DNA of 64,000 nucleotides from Tolypeutes matacus (lineage: Eukaryota; Chordata; Mammalia; Cingulata; Chlamyphoridae): positions 31,164,413 to 31,228,412 of the forward strand of contig JAKSZT010053764.1 of NCBI GenBank assembly GCA_026826555.1, in the 5' to 3' direction. Below the pieces are notes generated by a model that searched no databases, had not been told where the DNA came from, and was given only the letters and a program-made list of their open reading frames with translations. Below are positions 22,871 to 34,879 of this stretch, in pieces. The number at the start of each line of letters is the position of its first letter. Within the stretch, counting starts at the first letter, position 1. Made by a program: the position numbers and the translations under genes.

Positions 22871-23034
22871 GTTTTGTTATTATTCCAGATGGCAGTTTGT
22901 GCTTAGTACTTGGTCACCATTATATAAGTCATAAAATCCTCATGTGTCTCCTCTGCCAACATAAAAGCATCTTTAAAATCTTAATCGTTTTCCTTTCAAG
23001 TTAATAGAATATTTTAGTTTAAATACTATGACAG

Positions 23035-23119
23035 GGAGCGAGTGTAGCTCAGTGGTTGAATGCCTGCCTCCCATGTATGAGGTCCCAAGTTCCATCTCCG
23101 GTACCTCCTAAATATTAAA
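23035..23119 (+). mobile_element. Short DAS-type SINE
   Basis: The tRNA-like unit 'gcgagtgtagctcagtgg..ggtcccaagttcc' is flanked by an AAATACTATGACAG duplication (23021-23034; 23120-23133 with one mismatch). It is older than the copies at 13211 or 18754. Confidence 0.88.
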
Positions 23120-23133
23120 AAATACGATGACAG

Positions 23134-25220
23134 TTTCCACACACCAATTAATAAGCAATAGAAACAGTAAAACCTCAGATTTGGACATCTGTGAATTATA
23201 TAGTACTTTAAAAGAAATATTTTTGTTTTCTAGTATATATAGTATCATGGATCAATAAATGTTCAATAGTGGTTCTGCTGTAACTGCTTTAGTGAGATTC
23301 TTGTAACTGTGTATTTACATGATTCCTTATCCACCTGCTCTTGCCCTACTTCTGAAATGGAGTAAGTAGATTAATTAATGATCTGTTGTCAGTGCACACG
23401 ATTATATCGTGAGCTTAATTTTACCCCTTCTCAAGACCGTAGTTGAACCAGTTAATGACAATTCATATCTCTTATGATATAATAGTTTACTCTTTTTCAT
23501 TTTATGTCAAAAGGTTATGTTCCGGTTTCCTGCCCTATCTAAGCTATTAGCACAGTCTTTGCTGTGGCTGACTATTGAAAAAACTCTTTAGCAGCATAGG
23601 AGACAAAGGTATGAAGGATTAAATAAAGGTTAATTCCTCATCAGATTTGATGACACATTCAATAATTTAAAAGCCAGTTTACCTCACAGAATAAGTTAAA
23701 CACTTCTTTATGCTTGTGCTAGTTTATTATATATGAAATTGTTGAGCTTTGAGGTAATGTTCTACTATATTTGATCACAAAGCTTGGTTGAATACCTTCT
23801 TTTTACCTGGTCATGCCCTCAAGTCTCTCAGATTCAAAATGGATTAGCAAAACATTTTTTCCCTAAACCTGATAATTATCAGGTAACTATAAGGAAGTTA
23901 TACTTACTTACTTCATAAACAATTGAGAATTGATGGCATTTACCATTTTAATTTAGTTACCTCTCTGTATTTTGTTGGTTTTAAAAGGAGGTTTAATTGA
24001 TGAGTTGAATCTATTCATAACCCTTTCCCTTTTCCCTATCATCTCCTGATCATTCAAATTAATCTATAAACCCGTTTATTTATAGATTTTCTTTCTTGAT
24101 ATCATTCTTACTTTTCCTTTATCTTACAATTAGGTGAATTTCATGTTCATTTTATCCCCAACGTTGCTATCTTTTTAAAAAAATAATCTCATTTATACTT
24201 CTCTGAAATAATTTTGTCTTGCAAAAGAGTTAGATATTGGTCAGATTTTGTTTATTTAGCTAGCTGAACTATACATTCATGTATTTTTACTCAATATCTT
24301 AAATATATTTCCCCATGAATGAATAGCACTTTATATTGTGTGGGACTTGAGCCTTACATGTTAGTGAGTTGTTCCTAACTGTCCTTTCCTAATTTAAATT
24401 AATTATTCAGAAATATTTGTTATAAAACTCTATTTCATGAAATTTGGATGATTTGAGATTTATTAAGATTGTTATCTGCATTATTGTAGTTTCTAGCTTA
24501 TGTTCTCTTTCTTAAAGTATTGGGACTTTCTAACAGGAAATATAGATGAGAGTAGCCTTGACTCCACTGTCCTTCAATCTCCTACTTTTCATGTGTTTCT
24601 AAATATGTGATAATTTCGTTTGGATTTTTTTTTATATCTAATAAACTAAGGTTTACATACTCATCTTTTCTCAGTGCAAAAAAGTACCCTTTTAACAGTA
24701 ACCATATATTTTAAGAGTTACCTACACTATTTGACAGTTATATGTAATGAATTCAGTTTCCCTTGTTTTTCTCTGTTTCTTTCAGAAAGTTCTCAAACAA
24801 TGGTAGGTGATTCATGTATACATTTAATGAATAAGGTAAAAATCGTTTCTCCTTTAACACTAAAGCATATAAATGAGGCTACAGTGTCTAAAATACTGGC
24901 TATTGTTAATCCCTTGATATTTCAGCCATTACTTGGTCGTTATGTAAAGACCTTACATAGTGATTCTTAGCCCTGATTTTGTTAATTATTCATTTATTTT
25001 AAAGGATATCACAAACCATATTAGTAGAAACATGCATTCCTAACATCTGTTCGGGATGGGGAAAGATAGAATATTGACACTAAACTATTTGGCCATTGTT
25101 GACCTAAAAACATTCACCTAACCTGAGCTGCCTCCAAAGCCTGCCTTAAAAACCACCAGCATCCAGGGATATAGAAGATATTTGATTTACCATGGGGGAA
25201 GTATGGGTGATATTATTAGA
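23134..25220 (+). other. VPS13A: VPS13A intron, no recognised content
   Basis: AT-rich. I see no coding, RNA or clear repeat signal. Confidence 0.6.
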
Positions 25221-25445
25221 GGAATTGTGGCTTAGTGGAAAAAGCACTGGAAGTAAAGGTAAAGAAACCAATTTTCTGAGGCCTAGTTTTGCAACTGACA
25301 ACATGACTCTAAGTAAGCCATTTAACTATAATCTTACCTAATTACACAAGGTTGTAAAAATTAGATGGTGAAAATACTTACCTGATCCTCAGTTTTTTTT
25401 TCATCTGTAAAAGAGACTGGTTTGGAAAAACTATAAAATTCCTTT
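25221..25445 (+). mobile_element. MIR-like relic
   Basis: 'cttagtggaaaaagcactgg', 'cctagttttgcaactgacaac', 'ctaagtaagccatttaact', 'ctcagttttttttcatctgta' follow the MIR layout, with an insertion in the middle. Confidence 0.6.
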
Positions 25446-26270
25446 CAAGTCTAAATTTGTTTCTTTTTTCCCCTGAAATAATGTGTAATGATTCTTTGAA
25501 ATGTACATAATACATGTATAAGGTCAAATAATTAGGAACGAAATTGTGGCCAAAGGCATGGCATTTACAGATTCTTTATACAACATGATGGAAGATGATC
25601 ATGGCTGATAAGCTAGCATCTCTCTTGATTTAGTTTCAAATATTTTAGCTTCTGCTTATAACGCTCTTCTTATTCCATATTCATATGCTTGTAATGGAGA
25701 CTGACCACCACAACTTTGCTCTGTAAGGACTTATCTTTGAAGTTTGTTCGAATAAATACACTCTAATAACAAAGGATACAGTTTATTTTACTCAAAGCAG
25801 ACTGCCGTGGCTATAATGTCCTTTCATCTTTGAAATGTTGCATTTAAGATGTTTATTGGATTCCAGAAGGTAATTACATGAATTACTTTGATTTTTATCA
25901 TTTTGTTTTATTTATAATGGAGACTCTTGTGACTACTGAAGTTGATTTAATTGCTTATATGCACAGATTAGATTAGGTTGAGTCTTAAAAGTAGAGAGTA
26001 AAGAGAGACCTGCTGAAATGCAAAGCCCAAACTTAATATAATAATGAGATAGAAGATAGGTACTTGATGTTGAATCATGGATTTTAAATTATTAGAAGGT
26101 TATTATCCATGAAGTATAAAGACTTTTGACTTGTAATAGTGGTTGTGTTTTTGAGAAATATCAACATTTGTATTCTTTATTTTAAAACTTGGCCTTATAG
26201 AACAAAAGAGAATAAACACAAGCTAGTTTATTTTCAAAGACCAAAAAAACATTAGAGAACAAAAGGATAT
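25446..26270 (+). other. VPS13A: VPS13A intron, no recognised content
   Basis: AT-rich sequence with no gene or family-level repeat that I can name. Confidence 0.55.
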
Positions 26271-28120
26271 AAAGTTCAAAATAAAGGTTTCACTCCTACC
26301 CCACAATTACCTTTCCCGAGCTCAGAGATATGCACTGTTAACTGATTGGTGTGTACCCTTCCAGAAGTTTCCTATGCATATACAAATGTGTGTACATTTG
26401 TTTCTCCTCTTCTTCCTCCCATTCATTCTGCTCCGTAATTTAATTTTTTCACTTAATATATTTTACATGTCCTTCAGCAGTACACACAGATCTACTTCCT
26501 TCTTTTCCATGACTTCATAATGTTCTATTGTATGATTACACTATAATTTATTTAACCAGTTCCCGATTAATGAGTATTTAGATTTCTTGCTTTGTCATAA
26601 TATTGCCACAAACATTCTTGCATGACTCAAACGGCATCTTTATTTATTTATTTTTTTTATGTGCATTTTGAGTTGTTGGACATTTTCTCATGTTTATTGG
26701 TTAGATATTTTTGTTTATGCTGAATACCTGTTCATATCCTTTATACATTTTCCTGATGGTTTACTCATTTTTCTTCTGTTGACTTATTCATATTGCTAGA
26801 ATTCTCCATATTATGAAATTAGCTCTATATCTCTGTATTGACAAATATTTTCCCAGTTCGTCCACTGATTTTTGTGTTGTTGTTTTACTTTATTTCTATT
26901 TGTTTGATTATTGTTTTGCCATTCAGTCGTGTTTAATTTTTATGTACTTAGCAATTTTTTATGTTATAGTTGATGGATTTTGTGTTGGGCTTTTTCCACT
27001 TCAAGATTATTGAAAATGTTTACTTTTTCTAGTACTTTCATAGTTTCATCTTGTATACTAAAATCATTGATCTATATGGAATTAATGTGATATAGAAAAA
27101 TAGGGATCCAGCGTTAGCTAGCTAGCTGCCTGAAACACCATTTGATAATTCATGCCATTTGATAGGTCATGCTTTTACCCACTGAAATGCTGTCTTGATT
27201 TCATAAATCCTATATTCAGATATATAGGATTTTATAAATTCATTTAGACATTTTGGCCAATTTCTGGAATCTGTATTCTTTCCATTGATACTCCATATAA
27301 AACTTCTGCCAAGTGCCAAACTATTTACTGCAGCTTTATAAAGTGTATGAATGTGTGATAGGGTAGTTCTTCTCATTCTCCTTTCATAATTTTCTTGGAT
27401 ATTCTCACATTTAGTTTTCTAGATAGATATTAGAATCATTTTGTCAAATCATTCTCACCATCCCCACCCCCCAAACAAAAAATATTGGGATCATATTGAG
27501 AATGTGTGTGTGTATGTATAAATATATATAAATTGGGGGGGGGGAATAACATCTTTGAAGTAATGAATTTTTCTATCTAGGAACAAGACACGGATTTCCA
27601 TTTTTAAATTTTCTTTTATTTTCATTAGTGTTATAAAGCTTTTATCACATAAGTTTAGTACATTATTTTATAAACACTAATTTGGAAAATGGAAGAAACA
27701 GTTTTGTTTACAAACTAATAAAGATGAACATTTACACATGAGCTTAATAAATAAAGTGACTGGTTTTTATGTACTTGGTGTTTCCAGATAGACTGTCATC
27801 TGCAAATTTTTGTGCTCTTCCTCTCCAGTTTTTGATGCTTCTTTCTCTTAATAACTTACATTGTCTTAAAACTTGATCCATTTCATCTAGTTCTTCACAT
27901 TTTTTTGTATAGTTTTAAATTATATAATTCTTATTAATTTCCTCTGAATCTTTAGTTATGCCCCTTTTTCATTTGTAATCCAATGTGTTTTTGTTTACTT
28001 GCCCTACCTATGAGTCAATAAATAGTAAAGATATTTCCTCAATATTTTATTATATTTGAAGTTAGAAAATTCTCCCATGTAGTTAATCTATGTACCTCAC
28101 TCTGCTGCTGCTGTTTTTTT
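26271..28120 (-). mobile_element. Old L1 fragment, reverse
   Basis: Reverse complement of L1 3' and ORF2 sequence: 'cttcataatgttctattgta' (26513), 'ctgcagctttataaag'-type text near 27330, and 'gactgtcatctgcaaatttt' near 27790 from the reverse-transcriptase region. Heavily broken. A G10 run lies near 27535-27544. Confidence 0.7.
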
Positions 28121-29148
28121 TTTATTTTACTTCTATCTCCAGTAGAAATGAAGACTATTCATATCAGCTGCTTATGCCAATATTATTGTGAAGTCACTTC
28201 TTGGCTTTCTTCTAAGCTAAATAATTGTAGTATATTGATACAGCCTCATGGAAAACAATTTTCTAAAATCTTTATATTCTTATTCTCTTTTGGAATTTCC
28301 TCAAGATTTCTAACATTTTGGCTAACTTCTTAACATACCTCTTCTTGACAGCTTTATACAATTGTTTGCCTTTAAAAAATCCTTGTAGCCTACTATATAT
28401 TTTAGGTAACCAAATTAGTTCCATCCTCAGAGCAAACAGTGTCAAAAACAGAATAAAAATGGCAAATATATATTTCATTTATATGATTATCTTTCTATTT
28501 TCTGGGGCAATGAGTAGTTGACAATGTTGTAGATGAACAATGTTTTAACATTCTTGAAAATAAATTTACAAGTAAAGGCTGTTGTAGAGACTAAGTAGGC
28601 CCAGAGATTGCCCTATTTGTCTAGAAAAATCTCTGCCCCTTATTTATGAATGAACTGTAATATTGACAAAGAAAAGCATGCCTCTAAAGTAGATACGGAA
28701 TTTCCAGGGAAGAGGTAAGGCTGGGGGCTAATAGTAATTTGTGTGATACATACGTTTAAATGTGATAGTGTTTACATGTGTTTTTATACAGATGTGATCA
28801 AATACTAATATTTTCCAAGATATAAATAATTTATTAGTTTAATTATAACCTCAATAGGTTCAGTTCAAACTTTGTAATATAATAATACAGTATCTTCTAT
28901 AAGTCTAACATCAGATGCCTGCAATGGAATAATCTTGAATAAAGCAGTGAAAATACATGCTTTTAGAAAGGAAACTGCAATGTGTTGTGACTATTTATTC
29001 AATTTTCTGATGATATGTGTATACTTAGTGAATAAGTTTGTTAATAGTTTTCCCCCATTGAGAAATGGTTTTTTTAGAGGACTGTAAAGCATTACTTGTA
29101 TTAGAATAGGAATATTTTCAATTTTTTCCCTCACTCTCATTTTTATAG
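28121..29148 (+). other. VPS13A: VPS13A intron, no recognised content
   Basis: AT-rich. The end is a long pyrimidine tract leading to the acceptor at 29148. Confidence 0.6.
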
Positions 29149-29234
29149 GTCATGGAAAATGGAAGATTTGCAAAATACAAATATTTTACCCATGTCATGA
29201 TCAATAAAACAGATATGTTAATGATAACCAAAAG
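29149..29234 (+). CDS. VPS13A: VPS13A exon (human exon 70), start of PH-like domain
   Basis: The exon is 86 nt, encoding VMENGRFAKYKYFTHVMINK and TDMLMITK plus the AG of a split codon. The acceptor is tttttatag|gt and the donor aaag|gtaatt. It joins exon 68 in phase 0. It begins the C-terminal PH-like domain, which is reported to bind the plasma-membrane scramblase XK. Confidence 0.97.
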
Positions 29235-32200
29235 GTAATTTGCTTTTATTCATTTTTTCCTAATGTAATTTGATGATTTAACTGACATCCACTCATGAGA
29301 TGAAACCATTATTATTCATCTTTTGTTCTGGGATGGTCACACTGATTCCTGCTAATTCTGGTTCTCTTATCCTTACATAAATACATGATTAGCCTTTTGC
29401 GTGCATACAGATAAACACACAGACATGTACAAACATGATTATATATAAAATATTTTAATTTTGATTTTAACCGATTCAAACAAGTACTGAAATTCCCACA
29501 ATGCTATTCTATCAGGGGTTGCCTAATACCCTTTTCCCTCTGAAAAAGTACACAATAATCAGGTTACCCAGAAGTCAACAGTCTTCTGGTGGTGTCTGCT
29601 TGCTAGCATACATATATATTTACCCACATAGGTAGACACAGCAAAAAGCAGATAATTTTCTTATGAATATGCCCAGCTACAGCCAATTCTTCAAGTAGAA
29701 CTGTAGACAGTAGAAGGGTATGTGAAAAAATATACAGTGGTGCATAGCCTCAGAGGGGCAAGTGTTTGCAAGCCTTATAATTGTTCATCTGGGGGGAAGG
29801 AATGACACATGTAGTATGATGGGCATTTCTGGATGGCAGAGAGTAAATATGTGGCTGAGGGAGAGCAGTTATGGCTAGATAGAAAGGAGTGGTCAGTAAA
29901 TCTGTTTTTGCTCACTGTTAAAAAGGTGAAATTATATAAACATCTTAGTGCATGTTGACTACTGTACTTAAGTCAGTTTTCATGTTTTTAAGCCTAATGA
30001 TTTCTGAGTCTAAAATTTCCATCACTATCTTAATTTTCTTATTTAAAAAGTAACACAAAGTAGAAAATTCACAACAGTATAGAAGGTATACATTTATAAG
30101 CAAGTCTTCATTCCATTCCAGATACTCTCTCTCTGTTCTCCTTCCCAGAAGCAACCACTTTTACCTGTTTCCTTTGTGTCTTTGAAATTTTTCATGCCTA
30201 TACAAACATATATATCTAAGTGTATTTTTAATGCATATGGGAATATATTATAAATACTATGTTTTCTTTGTTTTAATTTTTATGCTTAAGATCTATATAA
30301 AAGAAAGATGACTTACCAGAGTTAAACAAGAGTCAGTTGGAAAGCTGATTAGTTTCAGAATCTTGCAACATGTTTTAAGTTGTCTTCTTTCACATGATAG
30401 ATCTCTTTAAATGAGGTTACATGTACTTTTCAGAGTAAGGGAACCACATTAGTTGTAGTTGATCGAAAAGTAATGTTTATACTTAGAATTTCCTTTTTTT
30501 CCAACTCTCAACTTTGAGGATAAAGGATCTTTGAATCAGGGGAGGGAAGTACTAGATAACCTTCTACAAGATTAGCCTATTTCTGGCTAGGGTCTAACTA
30601 TGTTTTGTGAAATCGTACCCTATGATTGCCCTCTAAAATTTACAGTAATAGGACTTGACTTTACTCATGAAAACCCCAAGCATCTCAACATGTTGGTTCT
30701 ATGTTCAACATGACTGGAAAAGCTTCTCTTCTATGTAAGTTGGTAAAATATGTTGCATGGAGCCTTAGTAATAACAGCATTTATTCCAAGGTGTTAACTA
30801 CTTGAAAGTTCATCAGAATATTGGCTGATAATTGGTTCTGTAAAATTTTCATTTCTTATAAATTGTTTTCAATATTTGACTTTATAAGTGCTTCAGTTTT
30901 CCTAATTAAACATTTTATGCTACAAATTTCCCTCTAGGCATTGCTTTAGCTGCATCTCACAAATTTTTTAACTTTTTAGTTTTAAATAATTTCAAACTTA
31001 AAAGAACAAATACAATATAATGCAAATATAATACAAAAACAGTACATTGAATACACAGATTTACCAACTTTTAACATTTTACCACGTTATATCATTCTAT
31101 TGATCTGTTTTCTAAACATTTGAAAGTAGATTGTATACATCATGCACCTTTAACACTTAATACTTCCATGTATATTCCCCTAAGAACAAGGATATTCACT
31201 TATGTAATCACATCACAATTATGAAGTTCAAGAAATTCAACCATATAAAACATGCTGTCTGTATTCCAATTTTTTTTCACTTGTCCCAGTAATATTCTTT
31301 TGAGCATTTCTCCTCCATTAATAGATCTGGTCCAAGACCTTGTATTGCATTTAATTGTCATTGTTTCTTTAGTCTCTCATTTCTTTAAAAAAAATTGTGG
31401 TACTATATATTTCCCATCTCAACCACTCTCAAGCATAGAATTCAGTGGCATTAACCACGTTAAAATGTTGTGCTACCATCCCCACCATCTACTATCAAAA
31501 CTTTTCATCACCCCAAACAGAAACCCATTGAGTATTAACTCCTCATTTCCCCTGCCCCCCTTCCCCTTGTATCCTGCGCTCTACTTTCTATCTCTATAAA
31601 TTTGCATGTTCTATTTATTTCATATAAGTGAAATCATACAATATTTATCATTTTACATCTGGCTTATTTCACTCTGAAATTTTCCAATTCATCCATGTTG
31701 TAGGATGCACAGAAATTCATTATGTTTTATAGCTGATAAATAGTCCCTTGTATGTATATACCATATTTTGTTTAATCATGTGTTGATGGACACTTGAGTT
31801 GCTTTCACCTTCTGGATATTGTGAATAATGCTGCTATGAACATTTGTGTACAAATATCTGTTTAAAGACCCTGCTTTCAGTTCTTTTGAGTATATACCTA
31901 GAAGTGGGATTACTGGCCCTTATGGTAGTTCTTATGTTTAACTTTTTGAGGAACCACAAAACTGTTTTCCACGGTGGCTGAACCGTTTTACACTCCCACC
32001 AAAAAAGTACAGGGGTTCATATTTCTCTAAATCCTTGCCAGCACTTATTTTCCATTTTTTAAATAGTAGCCATTCTAGTGGGTGTCAAGTCGTACCTTGT
32101 TGTTTTGATTTGCATTTCCCTAATGGCGAATGATGTTGAACATCTTTTCATGTGCTTCTTGGCCATTTGTATATCTACTTTGCAGAAATGTCTATTCAAG

Positions 32201-33204
32201 TCCTTTACCCATTTTTTAACTGGGTTGTTTGTCTTTTTGTTGTTGAGTTGTAGGAGTCCTTTATATATTCTGGATATTAAACCCTTATCAGACAGATGGT
32301 TTCCAAGTATTTTCTCATTCTGTAGGTTGTCTTTTCACATTCTTGATAATGTCCTCAGAGACACAAAATTTTTAATTTTGATGAGGTCCCATTTATCTAT
32401 TTTTTCTTTTGTTGCTCATACTTTTGGTGTAAAGGTTCAGAATCCATTGCCTAATACAAGGTCCTGAAGACATTTCCCCATATTTTCTTGTAAGACTTTT
32501 ATATAGGTTTATCTCCTATATTTTGGTCATTGATCCATTTTGAGGTAATTTTTGTATATGTTGTGAAAAGATAGGAGTCCACTTTCATTCTTCTGGAAAT
32601 GAATATCCAGTTTTCCTGGCACCGTTTATTGAAGAGTGTATTCTTTCCCCAGTGAGTGAACTTGGCACCCTTTGTCAAAAATCGCTTGGCCATAGATGTG
32701 TGGATTTATTTCTGAACTCTAGTTCTGTTCCATTGATCTATCTGTCCTTGTGCCAGTAACACTCTGTTTTGATTACTGTGGCTTTGTAATAAGTTTTAAA
32801 ATTAGGAAGTATAAGTTCTCCAACTTTGTTCTTTTTGGCTATTCTGGGCCTCTTACCGTTCCATATGAATTTGATGATTAACATTTCCATTTCTGCAAAG
32901 AAGGCTGGTGGAATTTTGATTGGGATTGTGTTGAATCTCTAAATCACTTCAGGTGGTATTGGCAACTTAATGATATTAAGTCTCCCAATCCATGAGCACA
33001 GGGTAACATCTCATAGATTGGTGTTGTATTTTCATTTTCGTTTAGTTCAAATATTTTCTAGTTTCAATTCATTAAGGTTTGTTTTATGATCCAAATATAG
33101 TCTGTCTTATTGAATGTTCCATGTGCCCTTGCAAATGTGTATCTTGCTCTCATTGGGTATAAATGTCTCAATTTTTAGATGGATTCTTTTTTACTGTTTT
33201 GTAG
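29235..33204 (+). other. VPS13A: VPS13A intron
   Basis: 4 kb intron. From 29235 to about 30030, and from 30300 to 30950, I see nothing. A short L1-3'UTR-like piece lies near 30040-30290. The last 2.2 kb are L1. Confidence 0.7.
30960..33190 (-). mobile_element. L1 3' end and ORF2 remnant abutting an exon
   Basis: L1 3'UTR-like text near 30960-31640 ('accccaaacagaaacccatt' at 31511) runs into ORF2 complement: 'ttgatggacacttgagttg' (31783), 'gtggctgaaccgttttaca' (31973), 'cattgatctatctgtccttg' (32733). There is a large internal deletion near 33000-33080. It reaches to within about 15-20 bp of the exon at 33205. Confidence 0.85.
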
Positions 33205-33328
33205 TGGTATAATGTTTGTCACCAAAGGAACATTTGGACAGCTTACATGTGAGTGGCAATATAGTTTCGATGAGTTTACCAAAGAGCCATTCATTGTTCA
33301 TGGGAGAAGATTGCGCATTGAAGCCAAG
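33205..33328 (+). CDS. VPS13A: VPS13A exon (human exon 71)
   Basis: The exon is 124 nt. Its first T completes AGT (Ser), then 41 codons encode GIMFVTKGTFGQLTCEWQYS and FDEFTKEPFIVHGRRLRIEAK. The acceptor is gttttgtag|t and the donor ccaag|gtatgt. Its beta-strand-rich sequence is the body of the PH-like domain. The Ser-Gly-Ile-Met junction differs from the Arg-Gly-Val-Leu I recall for human, a mild divergence. Confidence 0.96.
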
Positions 33329-34109
33329 GTATGTTGAACAGATTTTTTTTTTTTTTTTTTTTTTAAACTTAGAACTGAAAGTAATGCATTGAAATAGTCC
33401 TCCTTACTTTTTATAACTTTTTCATCTCTTTTATAAATGTTGCTTAATCTTGACATGATTTTCCTTTATACCTTCTCTCATACTCAGATGTAAAGAAAAG
33501 AAAGCTAGGCCAAGAAAAAAATGTGCTTCTTTCTGTGCTGTGACATTGACAGTAACATACCTGGGCCTTCATTTTTTATTGTGACAGAACTGCTATCCAA
33601 GATACAAAAATGAGATACCATTTGTACACCTCAAATTCTAACAGTTCCCCCCATAAAATGTTTTTCCCTGAAAATCTAGCCAAAGGACACTTGAAAAGTT
33701 AGATCTCTTCCAGTGAACTATAGCTGGTTCTTTTTTTTTTTTTTAATTGCTTAATATTTTATCTTCCCAATTTGATTATAATCTTCCTGAAGGCAGAGAT
33801 CATTTCTCACTCTTCTTTGATTACTAGTAGTTAGTATTGTGCCTAGTACTTGGGTGTTGATATAAACCATAGTGAATTGCTGGTGATTTTTAAATCAGCA
33901 GAGACTCAATATCCATTTCAAGTTTTAATAAATGTACTAAGTAGCTTAAGTGATACAAAGGAATATAAAATAATGTATTTAGCCTCACGGTATTTGACCA
34001 GATACGTATATGCAGGGCCACCTTGACACTGGCTGTATTAGTTGGAAATATTTTGTGTTTTTTTTTGTGACCCAGCCTAAGTAACTTTTGTTTTTGTTTT
34101 GTTTTTGAG

Positions 34110-34450
34110 AGTTTTATTGGCTCATGTAACTGAAAACATGTAACTTAGATATGTCTAAATAAAATCAGTAGCAATTATTCTCCCTTCCCTCCTCTGCTCC
34201 CACATACCCTCTCCTCCCCCACCCCCACCTCCACCTCCATCTCTAGGTTCTAATTCCTTCTCTGTTGACTTCATTCTCACAGGCTATCCTGTGGTGGTGG
34301 GATGACCAGCAAAAGTTTCAGGCTTATATTCCACTAGCTCAGCAGAGTGAAGGCTTCTCACTGGGTCTTGCTGGGCTACCTTTGGTCACTTGATCATTCC
34401 TAACCAATCATATTGGCCACAGTGATGGAATGGGCCAGGTGGTCAGGCAA
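34110..34450 (+). repeat. Old interspersed repeat, family not assigned
   Basis: 'ttattggctcatgtaactga' (34116) and the following 'tgttgacttcattctcacagg', 'gatcattcctaaccaatca' and 'tggaatgggccaggtgg' follow a mammal-wide pattern I recognise but cannot name. It includes a C-rich low-complexity run at 34185-34245. Confidence 0.45.
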
Positions 34451-34879
34451 GGCTCTTAGAAACACCCTGTTGTTAGCAAGAAAGAGCAGTCAGCTGCATC
34501 TGAGATATTTGGAGTTAGAGAAGATAAGAAATAGTTACCCAAACGAAAATCAAGAAGTTTTTTAACAGGAGAAGAGGCAAGGGACACGGGCAGGCAAAAA
34601 CAAAGATGTCTTCTGGGCTGGCCTATAGAATAGAACTGCCCATGGGCCTTGTGTTCAACAATGAAGACCATTTCTCCAATCCTATTACTCATTCCAGAGA
34701 CATGGGAAAGCTCTTGAATAGACTGAATATTAGTTCTTGAGGATCTTAGACCAACTTACTCATTGATAATTTCTCTGGTTCACTCAAGAAATGAAAGGCC
34801 CTACAACCATATATGAAATGATAGATAGTGGATATTAAGCTCTGCTCTAACCTATACTGCTTTCCTGGCTTTTTTAAAA

